Both the position numbers and the translations under genes were made by a program. Below the pieces are notes generated by a model. It was given only the letters and a program-made list of their open reading frames with translations, ran no database searches and was not told the origin of the DNA. A stretch of DNA of 64,000 nt from Merdicola sp963557785 (GTDB lineage Bacteria > Bacillota > Clostridia > TANB77 > CAG-508), in assembly GCA_963557785.1 (NCBI GenBank), contig CAUWBF010000001.1, forward strand, positions 248,001 to 312,000. Direction: 5' to 3'. This document shows, piece by piece, positions 1 through 8,308 of this stretch (its first letter is position 1; each line of letters starts with the position of its first letter).

Positions 1-639
1 ATACTTGCATCTTACGAAAGAGATATGACAAAATATGCAGATAATAACTTATCAAACAGAATAATATCAGCGTTTGATTCAATTCCTATACAATTAGCAA
101 AGGATAATCAAAAATTTCAATATAAAGTTATTTCTAAAGGTGGAACATCAAGTATATTTGGAGAAGCAATATTATGGCTAAAAAATAGCGGAATAGTGAA
201 TCAAGTATATAAAGCAACATCAGAGATGCCATTAGAGATGCACAAAGACTTAGCATCATTTAAATTATATATGAGCGATGTGGGACTATTTGTAAATAAA
301 GCAAGATATCCATTATATCAAATAGATTTAAGTGAGCAACCAACTATGATTTCTATGGGACCACTTACAGAACATTATGTGGCAAATGAGCTACGAATAA
401 GAGGATATGAAACATATTATTGGGAGTCAGATGGAAAAGCAGAATTAGACTTTATCATTCAAAAAGATGCAGATATTATACCAATTGAAGTAAAAACGAG
501 TACGCATACTAAATCTAGAAGTTTGGATTTGTATATGAAAGCATATAATCCTAAATATGCTATTAGAATTTCAGAAAAAAACTTTGGATTTGAGAACGAT
601 ATTAAATCAGTACCTTTGTATGCCGTATTTTGTATATAG
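1..639 (+). CDS. DUF4143 C-terminal part of an AAA-family ATPase (5' end off window)
   Basis: The reading frame is open from the first base of the window, so this is the 3' part of a longer gene; the ATG at 25 is internal. The residues match the C-terminal DUF4143 region of the large bacterial family of AAA ATPases with a PD-(D/E)XK-like end. The segment ELDFII followed by IPIEVKTS, near residues 140-160 of the visible part, has the D...E-x-K layout of that nuclease-like fold. The Walker motifs would lie upstream and cannot be seen. The stop overlaps the Shine-Dalgarno of the next gene. Function of the family is poorly known; cellular substrate cannot be inferred. Confidence 0.75.
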   Translation: MLASYERDMTKYADNNLSNRIISAFDSIPIQLAKDNQKFQYKVISKGGTSSIFGEAILWLKNSGIVNQVYKATSEMPLEMHKDLASFKLYMSDVGLFVNKARYPLYQIDLSEQPTMISMGPLTEHYVANELRIRGYETYYWESDGKAELDFIIQKDADIIPIEVKTSTHTKSRSLDLYMKAYNPKYAIRISEKNFGFENDIKSVPLYAVFCI

Positions 640-650
640 GAGAAAATAAA

Positions 651-1136
651 ATGGATAGAGTAGATAAAATAAATTATTATTTAGATATAGCCGAAGCAGT
701 AGCAGAAAGAGGAACCTGTTTAAGAAATAATTATGGTAGTGTTATTGTAAAAAATGATGAAATAATTTCTACTGGATATACAGGTGCTCCAAGAGGAAGA
801 ACAAATTGTATAGATATTGGATATTGTAAAAGAAAAAAGATGAACACACCAAGCGGAATGGGATATGAATATTGTAGATCTGTACATAGCGAGCAAAATG
901 CAATTATCAGTGCAAGAAGAAGCGATATGATAGATGCAACATTATATTTAGTAGGCATAAAAAAAGAAACAGGAAATTATATAACAGATAATGAACCATG
1001 CACATTTTGTAAAAGAATGATATTAAATGCTGGAATAGAAAAAGTAGTAATGAGGGACACAAAAACAGATTATAGAATATCATATACAAAAGAATGGATA
1101 GATAATGATGATACTCTTTATAAAGAGGAAAAATAA
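651..1136 (+). CDS. comEB: dCMP deaminase / ComEB-like cytidine-deoxycytidylate deaminase
   Basis: This is a zinc-dependent deaminase that would convert dCMP to dUMP, feeding dTMP synthesis by ThyX (encoded at 54776-55447). The catalytic site is visible as H-S-E (VHSEQNA) and P-C-x-x-C (EPCTFCKRMI), the zinc ligands and the proton-shuttling Glu. An extra Cys/His-rich segment near residues 45-70 is typical of dCMP deaminases of the ComEB type. I place the start at ATG 651, because AGGAGA at 638-643 is correctly spaced for it; an ATG at 630 would lie inside the upstream gene. Length (161 aa) is normal. It lies just upstream of murD. Confidence 0.88.
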   Translation: MDRVDKINYYLDIAEAVAERGTCLRNNYGSVIVKNDEIISTGYTGAPRGRTNCIDIGYCKRKKMNTPSGMGYEYCRSVHSEQNAIISARRSDMIDATLYLVGIKKETGNYITDNEPCTFCKRMILNAGIEKVVMRDTKTDYRISYTKEWIDNDDTLYKEEK

Positions 1137-1154
1137 AATTGGAGGTCATATATT

Positions 1155-2561
1155 TTGGAATTTGTTAATGAAAAGCTAGAAGAATTTAATAGATACTTAA
1201 GAAATAGAAGAGTTGCTATTATAGGTTTAGGAGTAAGCAATCTTCCTTTAATAGATTATATGCACGATGTAGGAGCTCAAGTAACTATTTTTGATAATAG
1301 ACCAATAGATAGAATACCAAAAGAAATAGTGGATAAAATAACTACATATGCTATGGAATTTTCTTTTGGACAAAATTGTTTATCTAAACTTATTAATTTT
1401 GATATAATTTTTAGATCACCAAGTTGTTTACCTACTACGCCAGAATTATATGCTGAAGCACAAAGAGGAGCAATAGTTACTTCAGAAATAGAAATGCTTA
1501 TGGAAATGGCTCCTTGTAAAATAATAGGAATTACAGGAAGTGAAGGTAAAACTACAACTACAAGTTTAATTTATGCTATTCTAAAAGAAGCGGGATATAA
1601 TTGTTACCTAGGTGGAAACATAGGAATACCATTATTTACTAAATTATCAGAAATTATGCCAGATGATATTTTAGTTTTAGAATTAAGTAGTTTCCAATTA
1701 ATGGATATGAAGATTAGTCCTAATATTTCTGTTATTACTAATATTACACCAAATCATTTAAATATACATAGTTCATATGAAGAATATATAGATGCTAAAA
1801 AAACTATTATGAAACATCAATCAGAGGATGATATTGTTGTATTAAACTATGATAATGAGATAACAAATGGACTAGGAAGATTTGCAAATGGAAAATATAT
1901 TTATTTTAGTAGAAAAAATAAATTAGATAACGGATATATAGTTGATGATGGAATTATAAAAGAATGTGAAGATAAACTTAGAAAGCATATTCTAAATACA
2001 AAGGATTTAAAACTAAGAGGAGAGCATAATTACGAAAATATTTGTGCTGCATTAGCTGCTACAAGAACTTTAGTAAGACCAGAAGATGCAGTAAAAACTA
2101 TATGTAATTTTGAAAGTATAGAACATAGATTAGAATTAGTAAGAGAAATAAATGGTGTTAAATGGTATAACGACTCAGCAAGTTCAAGTCCTTCAAGAAC
2201 TATAGCAGGTTTAAAAGCTTATGATGAAGATATAATTTTAATTGCTGGAGGATACGATAAAAATTTAGATTATGAACCAATTGCAAAACCAATTGCAGAT
2301 AAAGTTAAAATATTAATTTTAATGGGAAATACGGCACCAAAGATATTTGATGTAGTAAAAGCTGAATTGGAAAAAGAGGGAAAAGAGATACCAATATATA
2401 TGTGCGATGAATTTCCTCAAACTGTAGCAATAGCACATAAATTTGCAAAACCAGGGCAAGTAGTTTTATTTTCACCTGCAAGTGCAAGTTTCGATATGTT
2501 TAAGGATTTTGCAGATAGAGGAAGAAAATTCAAAGCTTTAGTAAATAGTATAGAAGAATAA
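1155..2561 (+). CDS. murD: UDP-N-acetylmuramoyl-L-alanine--D-glutamate ligase (canonical MurD)
   Basis: This cytoplasmic ATP-dependent Mur ligase adds D-Glu to UDP-MurNAc-L-Ala. Visible features are the N-terminal Rossmann segment (IGLGVSN, about residue 23), the P-loop GITGSEGKTTT (125-135), the NHLNIH signature after the ATPase core, the EHRLE motif and a C-terminal NDSAS...GG..K domain. The length of 468 aa is usual. The start is TTG at 1155, chosen because a strong GGAGGT lies at 1141-1146. The gene is solitary here, not inside a dcw cluster. A second, diverged MurD-like gene (MurD2) is at 57516-58883; this copy has the more standard MurD sequence. Confidence 0.93.
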   Translation: MEFVNEKLEEFNRYLRNRRVAIIGLGVSNLPLIDYMHDVGAQVTIFDNRPIDRIPKEIVDKITTYAMEFSFGQNCLSKLINFDIIFRSPSCLPTTPELYAEAQRGAIVTSEIEMLMEMAPCKIIGITGSEGKTTTTSLIYAILKEAGYNCYLGGNIGIPLFTKLSEIMPDDILVLELSSFQLMDMKISPNISVITNITPNHLNIHSSYEEYIDAKKTIMKHQSEDDIVVLNYDNEITNGLGRFANGKYIYFSRKNKLDNGYIVDDGIIKECEDKLRKHILNTKDLKLRGEHNYENICAALAATRTLVRPEDAVKTICNFESIEHRLELVREINGVKWYNDSASSSPSRTIAGLKAYDEDIILIAGGYDKNLDYEPIAKPIADKVKILILMGNTAPKIFDVVKAELEKEGKEIPIYMCDEFPQTVAIAHKFAKPGQVVLFSPASASFDMFKDFADRGRKFKALVNSIEE

Positions 2562-2583
2562 ATTAATTAAATATACAAACAAT

Positions 2584-2617
2584 AAAAACGAATTAAAAAA
2601 TTAATTCGTTTTTTTGT
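2584..2617 (+). terminator. Rho-independent terminator after murD
   Basis: An 11-bp inverted repeat (AAAAACGAATT and AATTCGTTTTT) is followed by a run of T. It lies 20 bases after the murD stop. Confidence 0.85.
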
Positions 2618-2663
2618 AACTTTTTTTATATTCACGCATATAATGCCTTAAGGAGGTTTTTAT

Positions 2664-3143
2664 ATGTATAATAAAGATTATGAAGAATATATGAGAACAG
2701 TTTTAGGTTATAAACCTAGTCAAGAGATATATAATAATACGTATGATAACTACAATGCCGATTATAGTAGATTTTATCCAGAGATATATAATAAATTAGA
2801 TCCAATAGTTTCTAGGGTTTGTAGCATGAATACAAAGCCTATTAATGATGATACAATAAATGAGATGATAGATGCTATTATTGCAAATGTTAATTTAGAT
2901 GAGTATATGGAATTTGTAAGAGAAGAGCCAAAACTTAAAAATGGAGATGTTAGAAATCCAAATGTTAAAGAAGAAACTCGACAAAGAAGGCCAAGTAGAT
3001 TATTAAGGGATTTATTAAGAATATTAATACTAAACAGACTATTAAATTTTTCAAGACCAAGACCACATTTTGGAGGACCGAACCGTATGTCTGAAATGCC
3101 TCCAATGTATAATGATTCTGGAAATAATTATTCAATGTTTTAA
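2664..3143 (+). CDS. Hypothetical protein with basic Arg/Pro-rich tail
   Basis: I do not recognise this 159-aa protein. It has a very good start (AAGGAGG at 2650-2656, ATG at 2664) and is isolated between a terminator and a CBS-domain gene. The N-terminal third is rich in Tyr and Asn (NYNADY, NKLDP), the middle is acidic-helical, and residues 105-140 form a strongly basic stretch with RQRRPSRLLRDLLR and SRPRP. There is no signal peptide or convincing transmembrane span. The layout, Tyr/Asn-rich head with a basic tail, is seen in some spore coat or DNA-binding small proteins, but that is only a resemblance. Confidence 0.6.
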   Translation: MYNKDYEEYMRTVLGYKPSQEIYNNTYDNYNADYSRFYPEIYNKLDPIVSRVCSMNTKPINDDTINEMIDAIIANVNLDEYMEFVREEPKLKNGDVRNPNVKEETRQRRPSRLLRDLLRILILNRLLNFSRPRPHFGGPNRMSEMPPMYNDSGNNYSMF

Positions 3144-3212
3144 AATAGAATATATATCTACCATTATGGACAAAATATTATTGTGCAATTTTATGAAAGG
3201 TAGGTATTTATA

Positions 3213-3650
3213 ATGAAAGTTAAAGAATGTATGTGTAATGAAGTGTGTACTTGTACACCAGATACAACTATAGCTGACTGTGCTAAACAAATGCGAGACA
3301 GTCATTCAGGTTGTATTCCTGTTTGTAATCAAAATAATGAAATTTTAGGTATAGTAACAGATAGGGATTTAATTTTAAGATGCGTAGCTTGTGATAAAGA
3401 TCCCAAAACAACTAAAATTAATGATGTTATGACAGGAGATATTTGTTGTTGTACTCCTTCAGATGATATTGAAAATGTTGAAAGTAAGATGCAAAAGCTA
3501 CATGTAAGAAGAATACCAGTTGTTGAAGGTACTAAAGTAGTAGGTATGGTAACAATAGGAGATTTGTTTAAAGACTCTGATTTAGATAAAGAAGGAGTTT
3601 ATTTAACATTAGAAAATATATGCAAAAATTCTACAGAAAATGCTGAATAG
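3213..3650 (+). CDS. Cysteine-rich tandem CBS-domain protein
   Basis: Two CBS domains fill this 145-aa protein: the first at about residues 8-66 with GIVTDRDLILR, the second at about 72-130 with HVRRIPV and GMVTIGDLF. CBS pairs bind adenosyl ligands such as AMP or SAM and usually act as sensors or regulatory modules. The odd feature is the cysteine content. I count 13, including C-x-C near residue 6, C-x-C near 12, C-x-x-C at 57-60 and three consecutive Cys at 77-79. CBS proteins of this family normally have few. Metal binding or redox sensing is an inference. Confidence 0.85.
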   Translation: MKVKECMCNEVCTCTPDTTIADCAKQMRDSHSGCIPVCNQNNEILGIVTDRDLILRCVACDKDPKTTKINDVMTGDICCCTPSDDIENVESKMQKLHVRRIPVVEGTKVVGMVTIGDLFKDSDLDKEGVYLTLENICKNSTENAE

Positions 3651-3671
3651 TAAATTGCTATAATTATATAG

Positions 3672-3705
3672 AAAGGTGTATCTTAAAAGGTACATCTTTT
3701 TATGA
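3672..3705 (+). terminator. Probable terminator after the CBS gene
   Basis: An imperfect stem (GGTGTA pairing with TACATC with one G-U pair, extended by flanking A-T pairs) is followed by TTTTT. The stem is weaker than others in the window. Confidence 0.5.
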
Positions 3706-3760
3706 TTTTTTAGGTACATAATTATTTCCAGAAGTACATATAATATCTATAGGTGATATT

Positions 3761-4855
3761 ATGATAATAGATATGGGATATTGGACAAAGGTTATAAGAA
3801 GAATAATAATATTAATTTTTTCGGTTATAGGGATATATTTAGCATTTAAATTATCCGTTTTTTATATGCCTTTTCTAATTGCTTTTATTATATCACTATT
3901 AATGGAGCCTGCTATTAAATTTTTAATGAAGAAACTAAATTTTAAAAGAAGGACAAGTAGTATAATAATTTTTATAATAGTAATTGCATTAGTTACTGGA
4001 ACTTTAGTGTGGGGAATAACTACAATTATTTCAGAAGCTACAAAGTTGTTACAGGGTTTTAATGACTATTTTGATAAAGCATACATACAAGTGCAAGAAA
4101 TAATAAGTAATATAAAACTATCTAAGATTCAATTATCAGAACAGGTTAGTACTATTGTTCAGAACTCTACCAATGATTTAATAAATAATATATCTGCATG
4201 GGCTAAAAATACTTTAAATGCTTTATTAAATATCGTTACAGAAATTCCAACTATTGCAATTTATGTTGTAATTACTTTACTTTCTTTGTACTTTATATGT
4301 ACCGATAAAATATATATGATAGATCAATTTGAACACCATTTACCAAAAGAATGGGTTAAAAAGATATGGATTCATCTAAAGGATATAACTAAAACATTAG
4401 GATGTTATTTAAAAGCACAAGCAATATTAATAATAGTGTCTTTTGTAATTTCTATAATAGGACTTTATATTTATAAGATTGTAGGATTAAATGTAGAATA
4501 TCCATTATTAATGGCATTAGGAATAGGATTTGTAGATGCTCTACCAATTCTAGGTTCAGGGACTGTAATGGTTCCTTGGGCCATAATATCAGCTGTAAAT
4601 GGAGATTTGCATTTAGGACTTGCTATACTAATTTTATGGGGAATAATGAGTGCTGTAAGACAAATAATAGAACCAAGAATAGTAAGTCATCAAATAGGAA
4701 TACATCCAATTTTTACACTAATTGCTATGTATACAGGTTTTAAATTTATTGGAATTATGGGAATGATTATTGGTCCAATTGTTTTAATTATTTTTAAAAA
4801 TATTTTTGCAACTTTAATAGATAGGGGAGTTCTAAAAGCTATTTTTGATAGATAA
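3761..4855 (+). CDS. ytvI: Sporulation integral membrane protein YtvI (AI-2E exporter family)
   Basis: This is a polytopic membrane protein of 364 aa with seven to eight hydrophobic segments and the conserved block DALPILGSGTVMVPWAI (about residues 260-275), characteristic of the YtvI branch of the AI-2E family transporters. YtvI in Bacillus is made in the mother cell under SigE, but its molecular role is not known. A putative SD, AGGTGAT at 3751, sets the ATG at 3761; an in-frame ATG at 3773 is an alternative. Supports a spore-forming host. Confidence 0.85.
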   Translation: MIIDMGYWTKVIRRIIILIFSVIGIYLAFKLSVFYMPFLIAFIISLLMEPAIKFLMKKLNFKRRTSSIIIFIIVIALVTGTLVWGITTIISEATKLLQGFNDYFDKAYIQVQEIISNIKLSKIQLSEQVSTIVQNSTNDLINNISAWAKNTLNALLNIVTEIPTIAIYVVITLLSLYFICTDKIYMIDQFEHHLPKEWVKKIWIHLKDITKTLGCYLKAQAILIIVSFVISIIGLYIYKIVGLNVEYPLLMALGIGFVDALPILGSGTVMVPWAIISAVNGDLHLGLAILILWGIMSAVRQIIEPRIVSHQIGIHPIFTLIAMYTGFKFIGIMGMIIGPIVLIIFKNIFATLIDRGVLKAIFDR

Positions 4856-4902
4856 AAATAATTTAATTATGAAAATGGTAAATATTTAATATTGTGATTC
4901 TT

Positions 4903-5868
4903 ATGGATAATAAGAAAAATGAGATTATTTTATTTGAAGATGGTGATGTAAAGCTTGAAGTTAATATGCAGGATGAAACTGTATGGCTAACGACAGAACA
5001 AATGTCAAAATTATTTAAAACTACAAAACGAAATATTGAAATGCACATAAAAAATATTTACTTAGAAGAAGAATTAGAGGAAAAATCAACTTGGAAGGAT
5101 TTCTTCCAAGTTCAAAAAGAAGGAACAAGAGAAGTTGTAAGAAATAAAAAATTATATAACCTTGATGTAATTATATCTGTAGGATATAGAGTAAAATCTA
5201 AAGAAGGTACTAAATTTAGAATTTGGGCAAACAAAATTTTAAAAGACTATATGTTAAAAGGTTATGCAGTTAATCAAAAAAGATTAGATTACTTAGAGAA
5301 AACTGTAAAACTAATAGATATAGCTACTAGATTAGATGAAGATTTACGAAGTGATGAAAGCTACAATATGCTTAAAGTAATTTCTGAGTATACAAAAGCA
5401 CTAGAAACAATAGATAAATATGATCATCATCAAATAGAAAAACCAAAAGGAAATATAGATAATAGTAAAAAGATTGATTATAACGAATGTATAAAAATAA
5501 TTAATCAAATGCCCTTCAAACAAAGCAGTAGTATATTCGGTTTAGAAAGAGACCAAGGATTAGAATCAGTAATACATAACGTATATCAAGAATTTGCAGG
5601 ACAATCAGTATATCCAAGCATAGAAGAAAAAGCATGTAATTTCTTATATCTTATAGTAAAAGACCATATTTTTGTAGATGGAAATAAAAGAATTGGAGCA
5701 ACTTTATTTCTTTACTTTTTAAATTTCTATGGTATACTAAGAAAAGATGGTAAAAATATTGTAGAACCAGCAACTCTAGTTGCTGTTACATTATTTGTTG
5801 CACAATCAAGTTCAAAAGAAAAGGATGTAGTAATTGATTTATTAATGAATATATTAATGGGATTATAA
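4903..5868 (+). CDS. RhuM-family virulence protein fused to a Fic/Doc domain
   Basis: The N-terminal half (about residues 1-150) has the RhuM/Bro-N-like signature: WLTTEQMSKLF, then NIEMHI and YNLDVIISVGYRV. The C-terminal part is a Fic/Doc domain with an intact motif HIFVDGNKRIGA near residue 255, including the catalytic His, the D-G-N anchor and the Arg. Canonical Fic AMPylators have G where this has K (GNKR), as in Doc, which phosphorylates EF-Tu; chemistry cannot be assigned from this alone. No antitoxin gene is evident beside it. Neither the GTG at 4894 nor the ATG at 4903 has a good SD; I choose the ATG. Such fusions are commonly scattered accessory genes. Confidence 0.85.
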   Translation: MDNKKNEIILFEDGDVKLEVNMQDETVWLTTEQMSKLFKTTKRNIEMHIKNIYLEEELEEKSTWKDFFQVQKEGTREVVRNKKLYNLDVIISVGYRVKSKEGTKFRIWANKILKDYMLKGYAVNQKRLDYLEKTVKLIDIATRLDEDLRSDESYNMLKVISEYTKALETIDKYDHHQIEKPKGNIDNSKKIDYNECIKIINQMPFKQSSSIFGLERDQGLESVIHNVYQEFAGQSVYPSIEEKACNFLYLIVKDHIFVDGNKRIGATLFLYFLNFYGILRKDGKNIVEPATLVAVTLFVAQSSSKEKDVVIDLLMNILMGL

Positions 5869-5891
5869 ACAAAAGAAGGGATGAATATAAA

Positions 5892-6485
5892 ATGATAATA
5901 GGAATAGATATAGACGATACACTAACAGATATTAGAGATCAACTAAAAGAAGCAGCTTTAAATTATGCTAAAAAATTAGGTAAAAAAATTAATAACGAAG
6001 ATACTTATATTGAAGATAAAAATAATGGTAATACTTATAAAGTAAAATATAATTTTACAGATGATGAATTAATAAGTTTCTTTAAAGATGTTCAAGAAGA
6101 AATTGTTAGAAATGTTGAACCAAGAGAAGGAGCAAAAGAAATCATTACAAAACTTAAGGAGGCAGGAAATACTATACTTATAATAACTGCAAGAGATAGT
6201 AAATTGCATGATGATCCTTATGAATTAAGTAAAACTTGGCTAGATAAAAATAATATTCCATATGACAGAATTATAGTTAATGCTCAAGAAAAAGATATAA
6301 TATGTAAAAACGAAAATGTAGATATATTTATAGATGATCAATTAGCAAATTGTACAAAAGTATCTAAAACAGGAATACAAGTAATTAGAATAACAAATTA
6401 TGAAGAAGTGCATGGAAACATTATAAATAAGAAAAATTGGATGGAAATATATGATTATATAAAAGAATTTGAAACTAAAAAATAA
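5892..6485 (+). CDS. HAD-superfamily nucleotidase, YqfW-like
   Basis: This 197-aa protein begins with the HAD motif I DIDIDDTLTD (catalytic Asp at positions 5 and 7) and has motif II TARDS near residue 97 and motif IV IFIDDQ near 149. It resembles the 5'(3')-deoxyribonucleotidase-like putative nucleotidases (YqfW) of Firmicutes. The likely activity is phosphohydrolysis of a nucleotide or similar small phosphate ester; the substrate is not known. It starts 23 bases after the RhuM-Fic gene and is followed by a terminator, so the two may be co-transcribed. Confidence 0.8.
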   Translation: MIIGIDIDDTLTDIRDQLKEAALNYAKKLGKKINNEDTYIEDKNNGNTYKVKYNFTDDELISFFKDVQEEIVRNVEPREGAKEIITKLKEAGNTILIITARDSKLHDDPYELSKTWLDKNNIPYDRIIVNAQEKDIICKNENVDIFIDDQLANCTKVSKTGIQVIRITNYEEVHGNIINKKNWMEIYDYIKEFETKK

Positions 6486-6486
6486 C

Positions 6487-6520
6487 AAAAGAACTCTCTA
6501 TATAAAGAGAGTTCTTTTAG
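6487..6520 (+). terminator. Rho-independent terminator
   Basis: A 13-bp stem (AAAAGAACTCTCT with AGAGAGTTCTTTT) around a six-base loop directly follows the nucleotidase stop. Confidence 0.88.
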
Positions 6521-6548
6521 CGTTTATAAACGAACTACCCACATTTAA

Positions 6549-6690
6549 GTGCAACAATTAAATGTAATTATATTATATGCAACAAAGTATAAAATATAAC
6601 AAAAAAGCAGAGATTAGGTTACCTAATCTCTGAAAAAGAACTTCCACATCTATTTTAAAGATGTGCAACAATTAAATGTAACTATATTAT
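6549..6690. repeat. Pair of 28-bp direct repeats flanking hairpins
   Basis: The 28-base unit beginning GTGCAACAATTAAATGTAA occurs at 6549-6576 and again at 6663-6690 with a single mismatch. Each copy overlaps or abuts a small hairpin (ACATTTAA/TTAAATGT at 6541-6565; CACATCT/AGATGTG at 6645-6665). The stretch between them holds the minus-strand terminator. There is no ORF. It could be a degraded mobile-element end or duplicated terminator region. Confidence 0.6.
6602..6632 (-). terminator. Terminator for the PemK-like gene
   Basis: A 12-bp perfect stem (CAGAGATTAGGT/ACCTAATCTCTG) is followed, on the minus strand, by a T-run (complement of AAAAAAG). It lies about 100 bases past the stop of the minus-strand PemK-like gene. 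Confidence 0.75.
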
Positions 6691-6730
6691 AATACAATAT
6701 AATAAGTTAGTCAATATTTTGGTATTTCAA

Positions 6731-7469
6731 TTATAAATCAGTAAAAGTATAATATTTTTTTAGTGCATATAAAATATTTTCATAATCTCTAATAGATATA
6801 TGTGCAATTTTTTTATTATAAAAGAAAGGCTCTTTAATTCTTTTATAACTAAAATTAGCTATAGATTCTATTTTAGCAGTACTACAAGGAAGACTAGAAA
6901 TATCACAATGAAAATAATATTGATCATTAAAACATTTACTACTTAATGGAATTATAGTCCACATTTTCTTATCAGAAGAGGAACGCCATAAAATAGCTGG
7001 TCGTAATTTTCTTATTTCTGAACCAACATTATATCCGAAGTTTACCCAACAAATACATCCATTTTTAAGATTAGTTGTATTGATTTTTTGAGTATCTAAC
7101 AACAATTTATCATAACACCACTTTAGATATTTAATTTTTTCTATATCCTTAAAATTAATATAATTATTTAATTTATTAAGTAAAGAATCTTTTAAAATAT
7201 ATAGTAAATTGTTAAAATCTTCTTTAGATACTTTTAAAAATTTTCCTTTAACATAAAGTAATCCGTTTTATATTTTTTCTACTATATTCTTGTATATCAT
7301 CAATATCAATAAATTTGCTTATGGATGGTATATATGTTAGATTATTAGAATCAGAATTATAAACAGGTATACCAACATAATGATTTTGAGAAATATTATA
7401 AATAATAAGTACATATTTTTTAGTATTATTTTCAATTATTTCATAAACATTTTGAGAATAGATTTCCAA
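6731..7469 (-). CDS. PemK/MazF-like toxin-family protein read through a +1 shift at CGG
   Basis: Two overlapping open frames together make one protein of about 245 aa. The first frame (7469 down to a stop at 7248) gives 68 residues and then meets CGG at 7263-7265. Skipping the C puts the ribosome in the second frame (GGA at 7262-7264), which then runs without a stop to 6731. The second frame has no credible start of its own, since only a weak internal TTG at 7105 is available, yet its codons upstream of that point look coding. The PemK/MazF core is clear near the middle: GCICWVNFGYNVGSE and KLRPAIL. MazF-like toxins are sequence-specific endoribonucleases. The long N-terminal extension is unusual, and no antitoxin gene is next to it. 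If the frameshift is not real, this is a pseudogene. Confidence 0.7.
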
Positions 7470-7609
7470 GATGAAACCTCCTAATTTATATTAATAGTTA
7501 ATAATATAATAATAGCATAAAAGAAAATATAAATCAACACAAATGTTCGCTATTTATAAAAATAAATATAATCATAATATAATTTTATATTATGATTATA
7601 TTATACTAT

Positions 7610-8155
7610 TTATATCATTCCATTAGTAGGAACATATGTATCATCAGGAGGGTAAACATATTCATCTAGAGGTTTTTCTACTTCTTTTAAATCAGTTACT
7701 TTTACAATTGGCATATCACCATGATAATCACCTTTTGTAATTGTTCCTGTAATTTCTATCCAGGTATTATCTTTTATATTTATTATTTTTTCAGACTCAC
7801 ATAAGAAACCAACAATTAAAGTTTGATAATCTGAACTTATTACCATATTTCTTGCTAATACAAATTGATTGTCGTTAAAATCCATAGCTCTATATACATA
7901 ACCTGTAAATTTAAATTTAGTACCAACATAAGAATCGATATCTTCATGTACAGCTTTTAATATATTTGTATAATTTTTAGGATCTATTGAACTAACAGAT
8001 GAAGAATTATAATTGGCATATGTAGAATCATTTTTTGCTCCGAAAAATATTCTATATACTGACATAATAAAAAGAATTACAACAATAATAGAAACTGTCA
8101 TAGCAAAAACTTTAAAAATTTTGCTACCACTAACTTTTAAATTATATATAAACAT
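7610..8155 (-). CDS. Membrane-anchored DUF1980/TIGR03943-like OB-fold protein
   Basis: The protein has 181 aa, with one N-terminal transmembrane helix (about residues 16-37) and an outward-facing domain. The segment TGYVYRAMDFNDNQFVLARNMV and the later ITGTITKGDY...P.VKV...V..P..EYVYP match the C-terminal OB-like domain of YcgQ/TIGR03943 proteins, which usually follows a multi-TM region and pairs with a YcgR permease. Here the multi-TM part and the permease are missing, so this is a stand-alone version. Function of the family is not firmly known; a link to metal homeostasis has been proposed. Confidence 0.65.
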   Translation of the reverse strand: MFIYNLKVSGSKIFKVFAMTVSIIVVILFIMSVYRIFFGAKNDSTYANYNSSSVSSIDPKNYTNILKAVHEDIDSYVGTKFKFTGYVYRAMDFNDNQFVLARNMVISSDYQTLIVGFLCESEKIINIKDNTWIEITGTITKGDYHGDMPIVKVTDLKEVEKPLDEYVYPPDDTYVPTNGMI

Positions 8156-8237
8156 AGAAATAAACCTTCTTTCAAAAATAATAGATATTTAATAATATGA
8201 AATTAAAATTATATATATGTATTTTTTGAAAAATTTG

Positions 8238-8266
8238 TTGCACAAAAACTTATTTAGTGATATTAT
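8238..8266 (+). promoter_or_regulatory. Probable secA promoter
   Basis: TTGCAC (8238-8243) and TATTAT (8261-8266) are separated by 17 bases and lie about 40 bases upstream of the secA SD (GGAGG at 8294). Confidence 0.6.
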
Positions 8267-8308
8267 ACGCATGTATAATTATTTATAATTTTAGGAGGCA
8301 AAAGATAA

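Noticed and set aside
1155..2561. First murD as the L-Glu-specific MurD2
   Set aside because: Its signatures follow canonical MurD and it is not linked to murL; the copy at 57516 carries the MurD2 marks.
7248..7469. A separate 73-aa gene and a separate 124-aa PemK gene
   Set aside because: The two frames overlap and join exactly at CGG. The downstream frame is coding-like above its only possible start (TTG 7105), so one gene is a better reading.
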